Positions 1 to 7,386 of a stretch of 45,210 nucleotides of DNA are shown here, one piece after another. The stretch spans positions 1-45,210 of the forward strand of contig JAFXIL010000110.1 in NCBI GenBank assembly GCA_017563185.1, written 5' to 3'. The notes beneath the pieces are model-generated. The model did not search any database and was not told where the DNA came from. It worked only from the letters and a program-made list of their open reading frames with translations. Each line of letters starts with the position of its first letter. Positions within the stretch are counted from its first letter, which is position 1. Made by a program: the position numbers and the translations under genes. This DNA is from Kiritimatiellia bacterium. Lineage in GTDB: Bacteria; Verrucomicrobiota; Kiritimatiellia; RFP12; UBA1067.

Positions 1-143
1 CCAATTTCTGCGCCTCGACACGGAACGCCTCTGTGCTCCTATCGTCGGATTTTCACTTAACGCAAAATGGAAATCGCCACTTCACCCTTTGTTTACAGGG
101 GTGTGCCCGTTTTCATGCTAGAAAAACTGGGGAACCTCCAATA

Positions 144-590
144 TCACAATGTTGTCCTCCAGACCTTGTCGGCAAGTACCTTGTAACCATGGTCTACGAC
201 ATTCATCTTGAGCGGGTGGTGGCGGTATTTGATTCTGTCGCAGGCTATGAAGCGGCGCGCGGCGCCCATGTCCACATGGGAGATTCCCAGAGACGGTTCG
301 ACACGGCACATCGCCTCAAGCATAGCGATTCGCGCCCCCGCGCGGATGACAATGCTCTCGTTCGCCATCTTCCGCCGGACATATGCGTCGTTCGCGGGGA
401 GGAAGAGCCCCCGCTCGGCGCCGACCGCCGCCATGGCCTTCTTCAGAAGGTCGAGATGCGCCAGCGTTGGCGGATTGAACGAGCCGGTGAGGACCACCAG
501 CCTGGGTCTGTCAGTTGTTTCGGCAATGTAGTTACCTTTCCGCCATACCTTCCGTCGCCCCCATGCGAGGGCTTCCCGTGATGACAACAA
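144..590 (-). pseudogene. NadD-like nucleotidylyltransferase remnant
   Basis: The reading frame carries the nucleotidylyltransferase signature GSFNPPTLAHL, with the T/HxxH-type motif that binds the adenylate or cytidylate phosphate. It continues into a stretch (LFLPANDAYVRRKM) typical of nicotinate-nucleotide adenylyltransferase-like proteins. Family members are usually about 190 residues or more; here the frame stops after about 110 residues past the motif. The second half has no recognisable Rossmann-fold continuation such as the usual GADK-type motif, and no other frame picks it up. The first residues overlap another gene stub (532-597), so the annotated start is not trustworthy. I read it as a degraded or deleted gene. 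A short novel protein cannot be excluded. Confidence 0.6.
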
Positions 591-597
591 TCTTCAT
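532..597 (-). pseudogene. 5' stub of a flavodoxin/FMN-reductase-like gene
   Basis: A 21-codon frame starts at 597 with MKIVVITGSPR followed by MGATEG. This is the typical beginning of NAD(P)H-dependent FMN reductases and flavodoxin-like oxidoreductases (ITGSPR..G.T phosphate-binding loop). The frame closes at 532 and the DNA runs on, in another frame, into the adenylyltransferase-like remnant. An extended -10 box lies about 75 nt upstream. The simplest reading is that promoter and start survive while the body was deleted. The match rests on a short motif only. Confidence 0.45.
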
Positions 598-672
598 TTC
601 TTGTTTCTCATTTTCATCTGCCAATGCAATCAACGAGCCCGCCCCGCTCGGCAACTACTACGACGTGGTGAC

Positions 673-682
673 AGTATAGCAC
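673..682 (-). promoter_or_regulatory. Extended -10 promoter box
   Basis: Read on the minus strand this is GTGC followed by TATACT. It matches the extended -10 form (TG-N-TATAAT-like) seen before several other minus-strand genes here. No good -35 box is visible. It lies upstream of the stub starting at 597. Confidence 0.4.
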
Positions 683-819
683 AAAGCCGGAGACGGACGG
701 GGAAAATTGTTTCTGCTCTTTCCGGTAGAACTAAAAAAATTTCTCAAACACCCCCGGACGTAGCCAATAACCGTGGGCCCACAATTGTGCGATCTGTTCA
801 CGGCAGAGGTGGCAGTCGA

Positions 820-1278
820 TTATTGCCGTTCCGGCGGTAGAAGATACCTGCGCAACTTCTCCGGGGGATCCGCCACCATCTGATGCGCTTCCAATAACCC
901 CAACCACTGGGCGTACACCACCCACTTCGCACACGAACCCGTCGCATGATCGTAGCAGAAATCAATCAATACCCAGATCAAGGCTGCAGAACACTTTCTT
1001 CCCATGATGGAATCGTCACTGCGACTTGCCGCATACAATTCCTGAATCGGCTCGTAGGCTTTTGCGAAGTATTCGGCAGACTTCGCCTCGTCCTCTGTCG
1101 CCTCTGCTTTCTTGATCCATTCGACCGCATCCCTGACAGCGTTCTTGTCGCTTTCCAGAAGACACGCATTCGCCTCCTCCAGCGAAAAGACTCCCTCTTG
1201 CGTTTCTACTTCCACTTGCTTTTCTTCTGTACAAGCCAGAACAAGGGCAGAGAGAAACAAAACTATTGCCATTTTCAT
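820..1278 (-). CDS. Hypothetical lipoprotein
   Basis: A protein of about 152 residues starting MKMAIVLFLSALVLAC, a short hydrophobic signal peptide ending in a lipobox (LVLAC), so it is probably attached to a membrane by lipid at Cys16. The mature part is acidic and helical, with a repeat-like A/E-rich stretch (residues about 45-80) that could be TPR- or Sel1-like, and four further cysteines in the C-terminal half. I do not recognise a family. The start at 1278 was chosen over an upstream ATG at 1335 because it gives a clean signal peptide and has a GGAG ribosome site 8 nt before it. It begins 14 nt after the metallophosphoesterase gene ends, so the two are probably co-transcribed. Confidence 0.7.
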   Translation of the reverse strand: MKMAIVLFLSALVLACTEEKQVEVETQEGVFSLEEANACLLESDKNAVRDAVEWIKKAEATEDEAKSAEYFAKAYEPIQELYAASRSDDSIMGRKCSAALIWVLIDFCYDHATGSCAKWVVYAQWLGLLEAHQMVADPPEKLRRYLLPPERQ

Positions 1279-1292
1279 CGTTATTCTCCAGT

Positions 1293-2060
1293 TCACGACT
1301 GCATGTCCATGTTCTTCCCCGTTCCAGCCTGCCAACGCTCTATCCAGGGGGATATCGGCATGGACTTCGCCCGAAGTGCGGCCTTGTAGCCTGCGAAGTC
1401 GAATTCCACCCTGCGGAATTGGACCTCGCCCGTCGCCGAGTCGTAAATCACGTAGCTTGAGTACGGCTTGACACGGGGATAGCCCACTGAGCCAACGTTA
1501 ACCAGGTACATCCACTTGTCGTCCATCGTAAAGTCGTGCGGTTCGAGCTGCTCGCTGATGGGATAAGGGGTGTCCGGCCCATACTCCACCCTGAACAGCG
1601 CCTCGAGGTGCGTATGGCCGATGAACTGCCTCCGCTTACGTCCGTTGAAAAGCGAGTCGCGCGCGTCCAGTTTGTCGCGAACATACCGCATACTCATCGG
1701 CTCGTAGAAGCTCGCGTGCGCCACCTCGAAGCCATCGCCCAGGTACACGTAGGGCAGCGACCGGAGCCAGTCTTTGTCATCGTCGTCAAGCTCGGCGCGA
1801 TGCTGAGCCACGCCGGCCTGGGCCCACTTGTTCATCGTGCCGCCGCCGAAATAGTCCGCCACGGCCACGTCATGGTTGCCCATCACGGTGGGAATCTCAC
1901 GTTCCCGCAAGATTCTGATCGTGCCCGCCGGATCGGGGCCGTATCCCACCACGTCGCCCGCGCAGACGACCCGCTCCACGCCGCACTGCTCCGCATCCTC
2001 CAGTACTCGCTCGAGCGCTGCGGAATTTGCATGGATATCTGATATAATCGCGTAATTCAT
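1293..2060 (-). CDS. Metallophosphoesterase (calcineurin-like)
   Basis: A 255-residue protein with the complete two-metal calcineurin-like phosphoesterase signature: SDIHAN (Asp8, His10), AGDVVGYGP (Asp36), GNHD (Asn62, His63), His115 in AHASF, and GHTH (His149, His151). The GDVVGYGP-GNHD spacing is that of the YfcE/MJ0936-like and DUF2461-neighbour group of small cytoplasmic phosphodiesterases. The physiological substrate cannot be told from sequence. No signal peptide. A GGGA-type ribosome site precedes ATG 2060, and an extended -10 box (2109-2114) lies about 50 nt upstream. The lipoprotein gene follows closely. Confidence 0.88.
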   Translation of the reverse strand: MNYAIISDIHANSAALERVLEDAEQCGVERVVCAGDVVGYGPDPAGTIRILREREIPTVMGNHDVAVADYFGGGTMNKWAQAGVAQHRAELDDDDKDWLRSLPYVYLGDGFEVAHASFYEPMSMRYVRDKLDARDSLFNGRKRRQFIGHTHLEALFRVEYGPDTPYPISEQLEPHDFTMDDKWMYLVNVGSVGYPRVKPYSSYVIYDSATGEVQFRRVEFDFAGYKAALRAKSMPISPWIERWQAGTGKNMDMQS

Positions 2061-2108
2061 TGCATTTCCCTTTCTTTAAATCACTTTGCTTCGCTGGGAC
2101 GTGCAGAT

Positions 2109-2118
2109 AGTATAGCAC
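2109..2118 (-). promoter_or_regulatory. Extended -10 promoter of the metallophosphoesterase gene
   Basis: The minus strand reads GAATGTGCTATACT, an extended -10 box. The same GAATGTG lead-in occurs before the box at 36069-36074 and, with a weaker box, near 16961. A -35 box is not evident. Confidence 0.5.
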
Positions 2119-2168
2119 ATTCCCGGGTTCACGCCAGCACCTCGTGGCACTTGCCTGAGTATCGGTCA

Positions 2169-2276
2169 ACTCAACTGCACCCCTCCAAAAACTGATACCG
2201 AAAGGCTCACCATCGGGGAAGCGGCAAGAGTGTCGCTTCCCCGAAAAGAGCTGATTTTGGATGGATGCAGTTGAGT
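2169..2276. repeat. Nested inverted repeat with central palindrome
   Basis: Perfect 11-bp arms ACTCAACTGCA (2169-2179) and its complement (2266-2276) enclose weaker inner pairing and a strong central hairpin (2215-2242: GGGGAAGCG, 10-nt loop, CGCTTCCCC). It lies between the peptidase gene and the metallophosphoesterase promoter. The central hairpin belongs to the same repeat family as 28183-28250. It could act as a terminator-like or processing structure, or be a small non-autonomous insertion. Confidence 0.6.
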
Positions 2277-2305
2277 GATCGATTGCAGAATTGCCATTTT
2301 CTGCT

Positions 2306-3073
2306 TCAGAACCAGTACTGGCTGGTTCCGATGTTCTCCAGCAACTCCTTGCCAAGTGCGAAAGCGCTTTGCGCGTCCTCAGCAACGAGGTATTCGGAAG
2401 CGCTGTGGGCAAGTTGCCCTCCGTTACCGACGTTGAAGCACATGACACGCGTCTTGTCACGGATCTGCGTAACGTCCGTGAACGGCTCGGCGTTGAAACG
2501 AGTGACGCCGTGCCGGGCGCAGATTGGTTGCAGTATCTCCCCGAAGAAGCTTTCGGAATAGAGCAGGCGCCCCGAGCATGTGCGGCTCGCGCGGTTGCGC
2601 TCCGGCGAGTCTAACGACAGGCAGAAGCCCACGTCGCCGAACCAGCCCACATCGAGCTCGCGCGATCCAAGCATGCCCAGTTCCTCTTCCACGAAGAAGA
2701 CGGCCTTCGCCACGGGCAGGACATCCACCAGCCCCAGCGCGATGGCGCAGCCGAGCTTGTCATCCGCACCGATTCCGCCGTCTGCGGTGTACAGTTCCGT
2801 GTGGCCGCCGCGGACACGCTCTCGCACATCAAGCAGTTCGTGGCGGTCGACGAAAGCTCCTTGCCAGGTCTGAACCGTGTCCATGTGGTTGACTAGGCAT
2901 GGATAGCATCCGCCACCCGAATTACCCTTTACGAGGTAGAGGTTCCCCTTGCCGTCGCGGTGATGGGCGATTCCGCGTTCGTCCGCGAACCGTTCGATGT
3001 ATTCGCGGAGCATCGTCTCCTTGCCGTAGCACGAAGGCACCGACAACACTTCTTTGATGAATTCTTTCGTCAT
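2306..3073 (-). CDS. M20/M42-like metallopeptidase
   Basis: A cytoplasmic protein of about 255 residues with the metal-binding pattern of di-zinc M20/M42 aminopeptidases and PepT-like tripeptidases: NHMDTV (His and Asp), GIGADDKLG (bridging Asp), EEELG (general-base Glu plus ligand Glu), SLDSPERN (Asp), and a C-terminal HSASEY carrying the last His. It is shorter than typical PepT (about 400 residues), and the lid or dimerisation domain appears very reduced. I chose the ATG at 3073 rather than 3160 because it has a strong AGGAG site and removes a non-conserved leader. The small gene at 3124-3375 ends 50 nt upstream. Substrates are probably short peptides, which is inference. Confidence 0.8.
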   Translation of the reverse strand: MTKEFIKEVLSVPSCYGKETMLREYIERFADERGIAHHRDGKGNLYLVKGNSGGGCYPCLVNHMDTVQTWQGAFVDRHELLDVRERVRGGHTELYTADGGIGADDKLGCAIALGLVDVLPVAKAVFFVEEELGMLGSRELDVGWFGDVGFCLSLDSPERNRASRTCSGRLLYSESFFGEILQPICARHGVTRFNAEPFTDVTQIRDKTRVMCFNVGNGGQLAHSASEYLVAEDAQSAFALGKELLENIGTSQYWF

Positions 3074-3123
3074 TTCTCCTTTTCCTCTCTTGAAATCTGC
3101 TTTGGTGGTCGTCGGCTCCAGGT

Positions 3124-3375
3124 CTACGCCTTTATCCAGGACCAATCGAAGAAGTCGCACTGAACGATTTCGTACTCGTTCAGAAGCACCTCGACCAAGG
3201 CCTCAGGGACATCATCGCACCATTTCAGTGGTGTCTTCACCCAGTCACCAGGAACTGCGTAAATGACCTGAAACACGCGATGCAGGTTCCCGCAGGCATA
3301 GACCGACGAGATGCCGACCTTCGTGCCACGGTTCATGTTCTTTTTTACGATTGGATAATTTTTTTCCATAGTCAT
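3124..3375 (-). CDS. Hypothetical protein, 83 residues
   Basis: A short frame starting MTMEKNYP with a GGAG site about 10 nt upstream; a longer start at 3516 lacks support. The protein has an N-terminal basic stretch, a central hydrophobic segment (VFQVIYAVPGDWV) and a Trp/Phe-rich acidic C-terminus. No family recognised. It is preceded by a perfect 10-bp inverted repeat (3389-3418) and a -10-like box, and is followed by the peptidase gene, probably in the same transcript. An alternative ATG two codons in is possible. Confidence 0.55.
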   Translation of the reverse strand: MTMEKNYPIVKKNMNRGTKVGISSVYACGNLHRVFQVIYAVPGDWVKTPLKWCDDVPEALVEVLLNEYEIVQCDFFDWSWIKA

Positions 3376-3388
3376 TTTTGGCTTCTCC

Positions 3389-3418
3389 GTTAGGGCACCG
3401 CCATTCAAGTGCCCTAAC
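3389..3418. promoter_or_regulatory. Perfect inverted repeat, candidate operator
   Basis: GTTAGGGCAC, a 10-nt spacer, GTGCCCTAAC. It lies immediately after a putative -10 box (TATACT on the minus strand, 3421-3426) and just before the ribosome site of the gene starting at 3375. It is therefore placed like an operator or a 5'-leader hairpin. No U-tract follows, so a terminator is unlikely. Confidence 0.5.
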
Positions 3419-3420
3419 AG

Positions 3421-3446
3421 AGTATAACTTGCCCGATACTCCTTTC
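3421..3446 (-). promoter_or_regulatory. Putative promoter with shared GGGCAAG motif
   Basis: The minus strand reads AAGGAGT, a short spacer, TCGGGCAAGT and then TATACT. Nearly the same block (AAGGAGT...TCGGGCAAGT then TTAATG) occurs upstream of the unrelated small gene at 6522-6827. The repeated order suggests a shared promoter or activator site. No standard -35 box is present. Confidence 0.4.
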
Positions 3447-3543
3447 TTAGTCTCGCGGGCACATTTCCCGCAGAGTTTTTCGTTGTCGTTTCTACCGCAG
3501 GCCAGGGCTCAAGCAATTCGCCCGCAACCTGTGGGCAAGAAGG

Positions 3544-4128
3544 TCACAGGACCTTGTCCACGATGCCCCACGCCTTGGCCTCCTCGGCGGACATGAAGTG
3601 GTCGCGGTCGGTGTCGTTGGCGACGGCCTCGAGCGTCTTGCCGGCCGCCTCGGCGAGGATGCCGTTGAGCATGTCTTTGAGGCGCAGGATCTCGCGCGCC
3701 GTAATCTCGATGTCGCTCGCCTTGCCCTGGGCGCCGCCCCACGGCTGATGCACCATGATGCGCGCGTGGGGGAGGGCGAAGCGCCGCCCCTTCTCGCCGG
3801 CGGCGAGCAGGATGGCGCCCATCGACGCCGCCTGCCCCACGCAGTATGTAGCCACAGGGCACTTCACCATCTTCATCGTGTCGAGGATGGCGAAGCCGGC
3901 GGTGACGCTGCCGCCGGGCGAGTTGATGTACATCGACACCTCCTTCTTCGGATCCTGCGCCTGGAGGAAGAGGAGCTGCGCGACGATGGCGTTGGCCATG
4001 CCGTCGTCAATCTCCCCGCCCACAAACACGATGCGGTCCTTGAGGAGGCGCGAGTAGATGTCGTACGCGCGCTCGCCATGGCCGGTCTTCTCAACAACCA
4101 TCGGGATCAGTCTTGCATTTGCCGTCAT
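3544..4128 (-). CDS. clpP: ATP-dependent Clp protease proteolytic subunit
   Basis: A 194-residue ClpP, full family length. The catalytic triad is visible: Ser102 in GQAASMGA, His127 in [11 protein letters not shown], and Asp176 in TDRDHFMSA. The NSPGGSV glycine-rich oxyanion strand and the N-terminal processing region ([20 protein letters not shown]) are also intact. ClpP forms a tetradecameric chamber in the cytoplasm that degrades proteins fed by ClpX or ClpA. The usual partners tig and clpX are not adjacent; upstream is a repeat-filled gap and then an unusual double-AAA+ ATPase gene. That ATPase lacks recognisable ClpX features, so a functional link is unproven. AAGGA ribosome site before the ATG. 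Confidence 0.97.
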   Translation of the reverse strand: MTANARLIPMVVEKTGHGERAYDIYSRLLKDRIVFVGGEIDDGMANAIVAQLLFLQAQDPKKEVSMYINSPGGSVTAGFAILDTMKMVKCPVATYCVGQAASMGAILLAAGEKGRRFALPHARIMVHQPWGGAQGKASDIEITAREILRLKDMLNGILAEAAGKTLEAVANDTDRDHFMSAEEAKAWGIVDKVL

Positions 4129-4181
4129 TTTGTCTTGTCCTTTCTTGAGTGTGATTTTTCTTGAATGTGTTTTTCTGGCAT

Positions 4182-4270
4182 GGTAGGGACGGCACCCCGT
4201 GCCGTCCGCGGCGGTCGCGGGGCGACCGCCCTACCAAGTCAGGCCGTCGCGGGGCGACCGCCCTGCCGGC
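4182..4270. repeat. Composite palindromic repeat, family 1 copy A
   Basis: Two kinds of palindrome sit side by side: GGACGGCAC-CCC-GTGCCGTCC (4187-4207) and GCGGTCGC-GGGG-CGACCGC (4211-4229), then a second copy of the latter (4243-4262). Framing GGTAGGG and CCCTACC ends match the copy at 19023-19103 and the shorter one at 20549-20577. It fills the gap between the AAA+ ATPase gene and clpP. Confidence 0.8.
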
Positions 4271-4275
4271 CCGGT

Positions 4276-6459
4276 TCAGCACGCGAATCCGATGGGCAGG
4301 CTCTGGCGCTTGTCCTTCTTGACGCGGCACTCATCCTTCAGCGCCTCGATGCGCTCGAGGTTCGTGACCTCGTCCGCGAGGTAGAACTGTTCCTGGCGCA
4401 CGGTGCGAAAGTCGCCGGGGGCGAGGTTGCGGAGGGTCTTCAACTCGGCGGCCTCTTCGTCCGTGAGCGTGGTCTTGAACATGCGCTCGAAGAAGGACTT
4501 CTTCCCAGCGTCGTCAAGGTAGCCGAACTCGAGCTTGAACGTGAAGCGGCGCATGGTGGCCGGGTCGAGGTTCTTCGAGAAGTTGGTGGCGGCCACCATG
4601 ATGCCGTCGAAGTTCTCCATCTGCTGGAGAAGCTCATTCACCTGGGTGACCTCCCAGTTGTGGGAGGCGTTGGAGCGGTCCTGCAGAAGGCCGTCCACCT
4701 CGTCGAAGAAGAGAATGGCGTGCTCCGCCTCGGCGCGGCGGAACGCGTCGGCGATGTTCTGCTCACTCTGACCCACGTACATCCCGAGGATGTCTGAGCC
4801 CTTCATCACCACGACCCTGCGGTCGAGCGCCCGGCCGAGGTACTTCACGAACTCGGTCTTGCCCGTGCCGGGAGGCCCGTAGAGAAGCACGTTCATGCGC
4901 GGCCTATCCTCGGCTGCGGCGGCGAAGTCGGCGTTCAGGTAGTTCCGCGCGGCCTTCACGACGCGTTCGAGGGAGACCTTGCCCTTGATGTTGAGCCCGT
5001 CGAGGGAGTAGTCCTTAGCGGGGAGGAAGTTGTTCGAGTCCTTCACGCCCATGAGCCTGCAGTGCGGCTTCATGAGCGTCGCCACGAGTTCGTCCACCTC
5101 CTCCGGCGCGGGCGCCATGCGCTTGACGTTCGCGAGCACGGTGGAGATGCCGCCCGCGCTCGTCTCGTACTTTGCAGCGAACTTCTCGATCTTCTCCTCG
5201 CCAACGAGCGCCTCCAGGCTGTGCTTCGCCACCTGGTTGCGCCATATCGCGACGCGCTGGGCGTTGTTGAGGCGCTCGAAGCAGATGGAGTAGTCGAAGC
5301 GGCGGCGCACGCTTTCGTCCATCATCTTCGCAGACGTGTTGGATATCCACACGGCGGGCATGTTCATCTCGTCGAGAATGGAGTTCATCACGCCCTTCTC
5401 GGTGGACTTGCCGCCGGTGTCAAATCCGAAGAGGCCGAAGAGGCCGAAGCCGCCGGAGGTTCCGCGCAGCAGCTCGTCCGCCTCATCGACTATCATCAGG
5501 CTGGTCGCGGGGTCCTCCTGCCAGTTGCACACCTGGATGCCCATCATGCGCGCCTCGGACTTCATGTTCCGGCCGTCGTCGTCGCCCTGGCGCACCTCGA
5601 ATGCGGCGCGGCCGAGCACCTTCGCGAGCGAGCGGGCGAACGAGGTCTTGCCCGTGCCAGGCGCACCGTAGAGGAGGATGTTGCACTTTCCGCTGCTTGC
5701 GGCAATCATGCGCTTGAGGACTTCGCCGTCCTTCGCCGAAAGCTCGCCGTAGTACTCCCAGGGGAGAACGTCCTTCTCGTCGCACTTCGCGTAGAAGCGG
5801 CGCTCGATGGTTTCGTCGGACGTGCCGTCGATGAACCTGCCGAGCGTGCGGCGGTTGAAGTCGTAGTCGCAGTCCAGAAGGCCCAGCCTGAGAAGCTTGC
5901 CGTTGGGGGCGAGCGCCTTCATCACCTCGTCGTACGAACGGTCAAGCGCCATCGCGTAATAGAGGGGCTTGTCGCGGTCTTCCAAGCGCACGGGCCAGCA
6001 GAAACACGTCTGGTCACACACGTATGAGAGGACCAGCATTTCAGCCTCGAGGGCGTCAAGCTTGAGGACGCGGGAGAGCTCGGCGAAGCGGCGTGCCATC
6101 ACGTCCTCCCCCTTGTCGTCGCAGTCGGCCTCCATGTACGCGCGCGCAGCGTCAAGGACGGCGCGGCACTTGTCACGGCTACCTTCGTTGTTCCAGAGCG
6201 CGCAGAACACGTCGTCCAACGGGTCCGAAAGGTCCAGGCGGCAGACCCGGGAACGCGCCTTCGCCATCTCGTCCAGCTCGGCTGGCGAGTAGGCCGCCTC
6301 GACCAGCTCCACGCCCTTGTTGTGGTCGAAGCAGTTGCGCACGACGGCGAAGAAGTCGTCGTCGCGGCAGTCGTCGTTGTAGTTCTTGACCATGTTGCCG
6401 AAGTGCTTAAGAAGCCTGCGGTACAGAAAGTTCTGGGGAACCTGCTTGAATCTCGCCAT
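4276..6459 (-). CDS. Tandem AAA+ ATPase
   Basis: A 727-residue cytoplasmic protein with two AAA+ modules. Module 1 has Walker A GAPGTGKT (265-272) and Walker B IVDEAD (about 323-328). Module 2 has Walker A GPPGTGKT (528-535), Walker B LFFDEVD (583-589), a sensor-1 ATN, and an arginine-finger-like MRRF. Module 2 resembles the FtsH/Cdc48/spastin class, including the pore-loop-like GMYVGQSE. Module 1 contains a Gly/Phe-rich insertion (336-346). The first 240 residues are a helical, unrecognised domain. Such proteins remodel or unfold partners; the client is unknown. The small gene 62 nt upstream (6522-6827) is probably in the same operon. The N-terminal ribosome site is weak. Confidence 0.85.
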   Translation of the reverse strand: MARFKQVPQNFLYRRLLKHFGNMVKNYNDDCRDDDFFAVVRNCFDHNKGVELVEAAYSPAELDEMAKARSRVCRLDLSDPLDDVFCALWNNEGSRDKCRAVLDAARAYMEADCDDKGEDVMARRFAELSRVLKLDALEAEMLVLSYVCDQTCFCWPVRLEDRDKPLYYAMALDRSYDEVMKALAPNGKLLRLGLLDCDYDFNRRTLGRFIDGTSDETIERRFYAKCDEKDVLPWEYYGELSAKDGEVLKRMIAASSGKCNILLYGAPGTGKTSFARSLAKVLGRAAFEVRQGDDDGRNMKSEARMMGIQVCNWQEDPATSLMIVDEADELLRGTSGGFGLFGLFGFDTGGKSTEKGVMNSILDEMNMPAVWISNTSAKMMDESVRRRFDYSICFERLNNAQRVAIWRNQVAKHSLEALVGEEKIEKFAAKYETSAGGISTVLANVKRMAPAPEEVDELVATLMKPHCRLMGVKDSNNFLPAKDYSLDGLNIKGKVSLERVVKAARNYLNADFAAAAEDRPRMNVLLYGPPGTGKTEFVKYLGRALDRRVVVMKGSDILGMYVGQSEQNIADAFRRAEAEHAILFFDEVDGLLQDRSNASHNWEVTQVNELLQQMENFDGIMVAATNFSKNLDPATMRRFTFKLEFGYLDDAGKKSFFERMFKTTLTDEEAAELKTLRNLAPGDFRTVRQEQFYLADEVTNLERIEALKDECRVKKDKRQSLPIGFAC

Positions 6460-6521
6460 TGTGGTTTCTTTCTGTTTGTTTTGTTGTTGGTTGGTTGCTG
6501 GTTAGTTGTTCGCCGGGCGGA

Positions 6522-6827
6522 TCATGCGCCGAAGAATTCCTCGATCGCCATGGACTCATCCCCGCGGAAACGATGGGGGCGCTTTGCGGCCCTCGCCTCC
6601 TCCTGCGCATGCTCGAGCGCCTGCCTCTCGCCAGCCCTGCCGGCGATGATCTCCATCGCCCGGGCGCGCGAGGCGCCGTAGATGCGCATGACCATCTTGA
6701 CCTTCAGTTCGGCGAGGAGGTCGGCGCCGACCTTCCTGCCGCGAGCCTTGCCCTTGCGGGCAGGCGTATTCTTCGTCTTCAGTTCGCCGAAGATATCTTC
6801 GGCGTCTATCATTGTATTGCTGCTCAT
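6522..6827 (-). CDS. Small charged hypothetical protein
   Basis: A 101-residue protein with a strong AAGGAG ribosome site 6 nt before its ATG. It is rich in Lys, Arg, Glu and Ala, with a basic segment (KGKARGRKVG, about residues 24-33) followed by long predicted helices and the acidic end ESMAIEEFFGA. No family recognised. It lies directly upstream of the tandem AAA+ ATPase on the same strand, which suggests an adaptor, substrate or regulator of that ATPase. This is inference from position only. Confidence 0.7.
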   Translation of the reverse strand: MSSNTMIDAEDIFGELKTKNTPARKGKARGRKVGADLLAELKVKMVMRIYGASRARAMEIIAGRAGERQALEHAQEEARAAKRPHRFRGDESMAIEEFFGA

Positions 6828-6862
6828 TTTTTCTCCTTTCGAAATTTGGGTTCGCCACTGAC

Positions 6863-6890
6863 ATTAAACTTGCCCGAGATCGACTCCTTA
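6863..6890 (-). promoter_or_regulatory. Putative promoter, second copy of GGGCAAG motif
   Basis: The minus strand reads AAGGAGT, a spacer, TCGGGCAAGTTTAATG, parallel to 3421-3446. It lies about 35 nt before the ribosome site of the gene starting at 6827. Confidence 0.4.
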
Positions 6891-6939
6891 CCGAGCGCGG
6901 CATTTTTTCAGGAAAGATTTGTCAGCAGTCGGATACTCG

Positions 6940-7080
6940 ATAACCATTGCAGACGCAAAAACGTACCGTCTGCGTCAGAATGTTGACAAAAGGCAACACT
7001 CCTACAGCCACGCTTGAAGAATGGAAAACTTCTGCGGGCATGCACCCGCAGCCATTGCAGACTGACGAGAGGTCTGCGAT
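6940..7080. other. Structured intergenic region with three hairpins
   Basis: Three inverted repeats follow each other: GCAGACG...CGTCTGC (6950-6973), CTGCGGG-CATGCA-CCCGCAG (7032-7051), and GCAGAC...GTCTGC (7057-7077). The block CCATTGCAGAC occurs twice (6944-6954 and 7052-7062), so alternative pairings between arms are possible. It sits between the AAA+ partner gene and the remnant next to rtcR. It could encode a small structured RNA or hold tandem protein-binding sites. No known RNA family recognised. Confidence 0.4.
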
Positions 7081-7094
7081 TTGACGCCCTGGCG

Positions 7095-7349
7095 CTACTT
7101 CAGCTTGATCGTCAACGGCCCGCTGCCGCCTTCCGCCACCGTCTCGTGCGCCTGCATGTAGCCGTAGTCGACTGGCCATTTCCAGGGAACGCCCTTTTCA
7201 TAGGGGGGGGATCCAGCCGTATGTGTTCCGGTTGATGTGCACTTTGAAGCGTTCGTAGTAGCCATAGTTAGCGCGTTCATTACATCCTTTTGAAGAATAA
7301 TTGTCGGATCGAGTCTCATGCCGTTGACTTTTGGAAAAGAATCTGCCAT
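7095..7349 (-). pseudogene. Gene remnant with frameshift at a run of eight G
   Basis: The open frame from ATG 7349 is 84 codons but changes character at 7203-7210, a run of eight G on the plus strand. Upstream of the run, a different frame gives a plausible protein stretch (ERANYGYYERFKVHINRNTY then GWIPP). With one base fewer in the run it joins directly to the downstream frame (YEKGVPWKWPVDYGYM ... GPLTIKLK). The restored piece looks like the C-terminal end of a larger protein; the family is not recognised. It is divergent from rtcR with 37 nt between starts, where a target operon would normally lie. Confidence 0.5.
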
Positions 7350-7386
7350 AATGATGACCTCATAACAACAAGGAAAGGGTTCTGCA

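Noticed and set aside
1-143. Coding sequence at the left edge
   Set aside because: All frames are short or closed and no motif is seen.
3452-3476. Hairpin followed by TTTTT as a plus-strand terminator
   Set aside because: No plus-strand gene ends there; on the minus strand no U-tract follows.
3598-4164. A long plus-strand frame across clpP
   Set aside because: It is the complement of a clear, complete ClpP gene and has no motif or ribosome site.
5062-6027. A 321-codon plus-strand frame within the AAA+ ATPase gene
   Set aside because: Shadow of a GC-rich coding region; His/Arg/Val-rich with no domain pattern.
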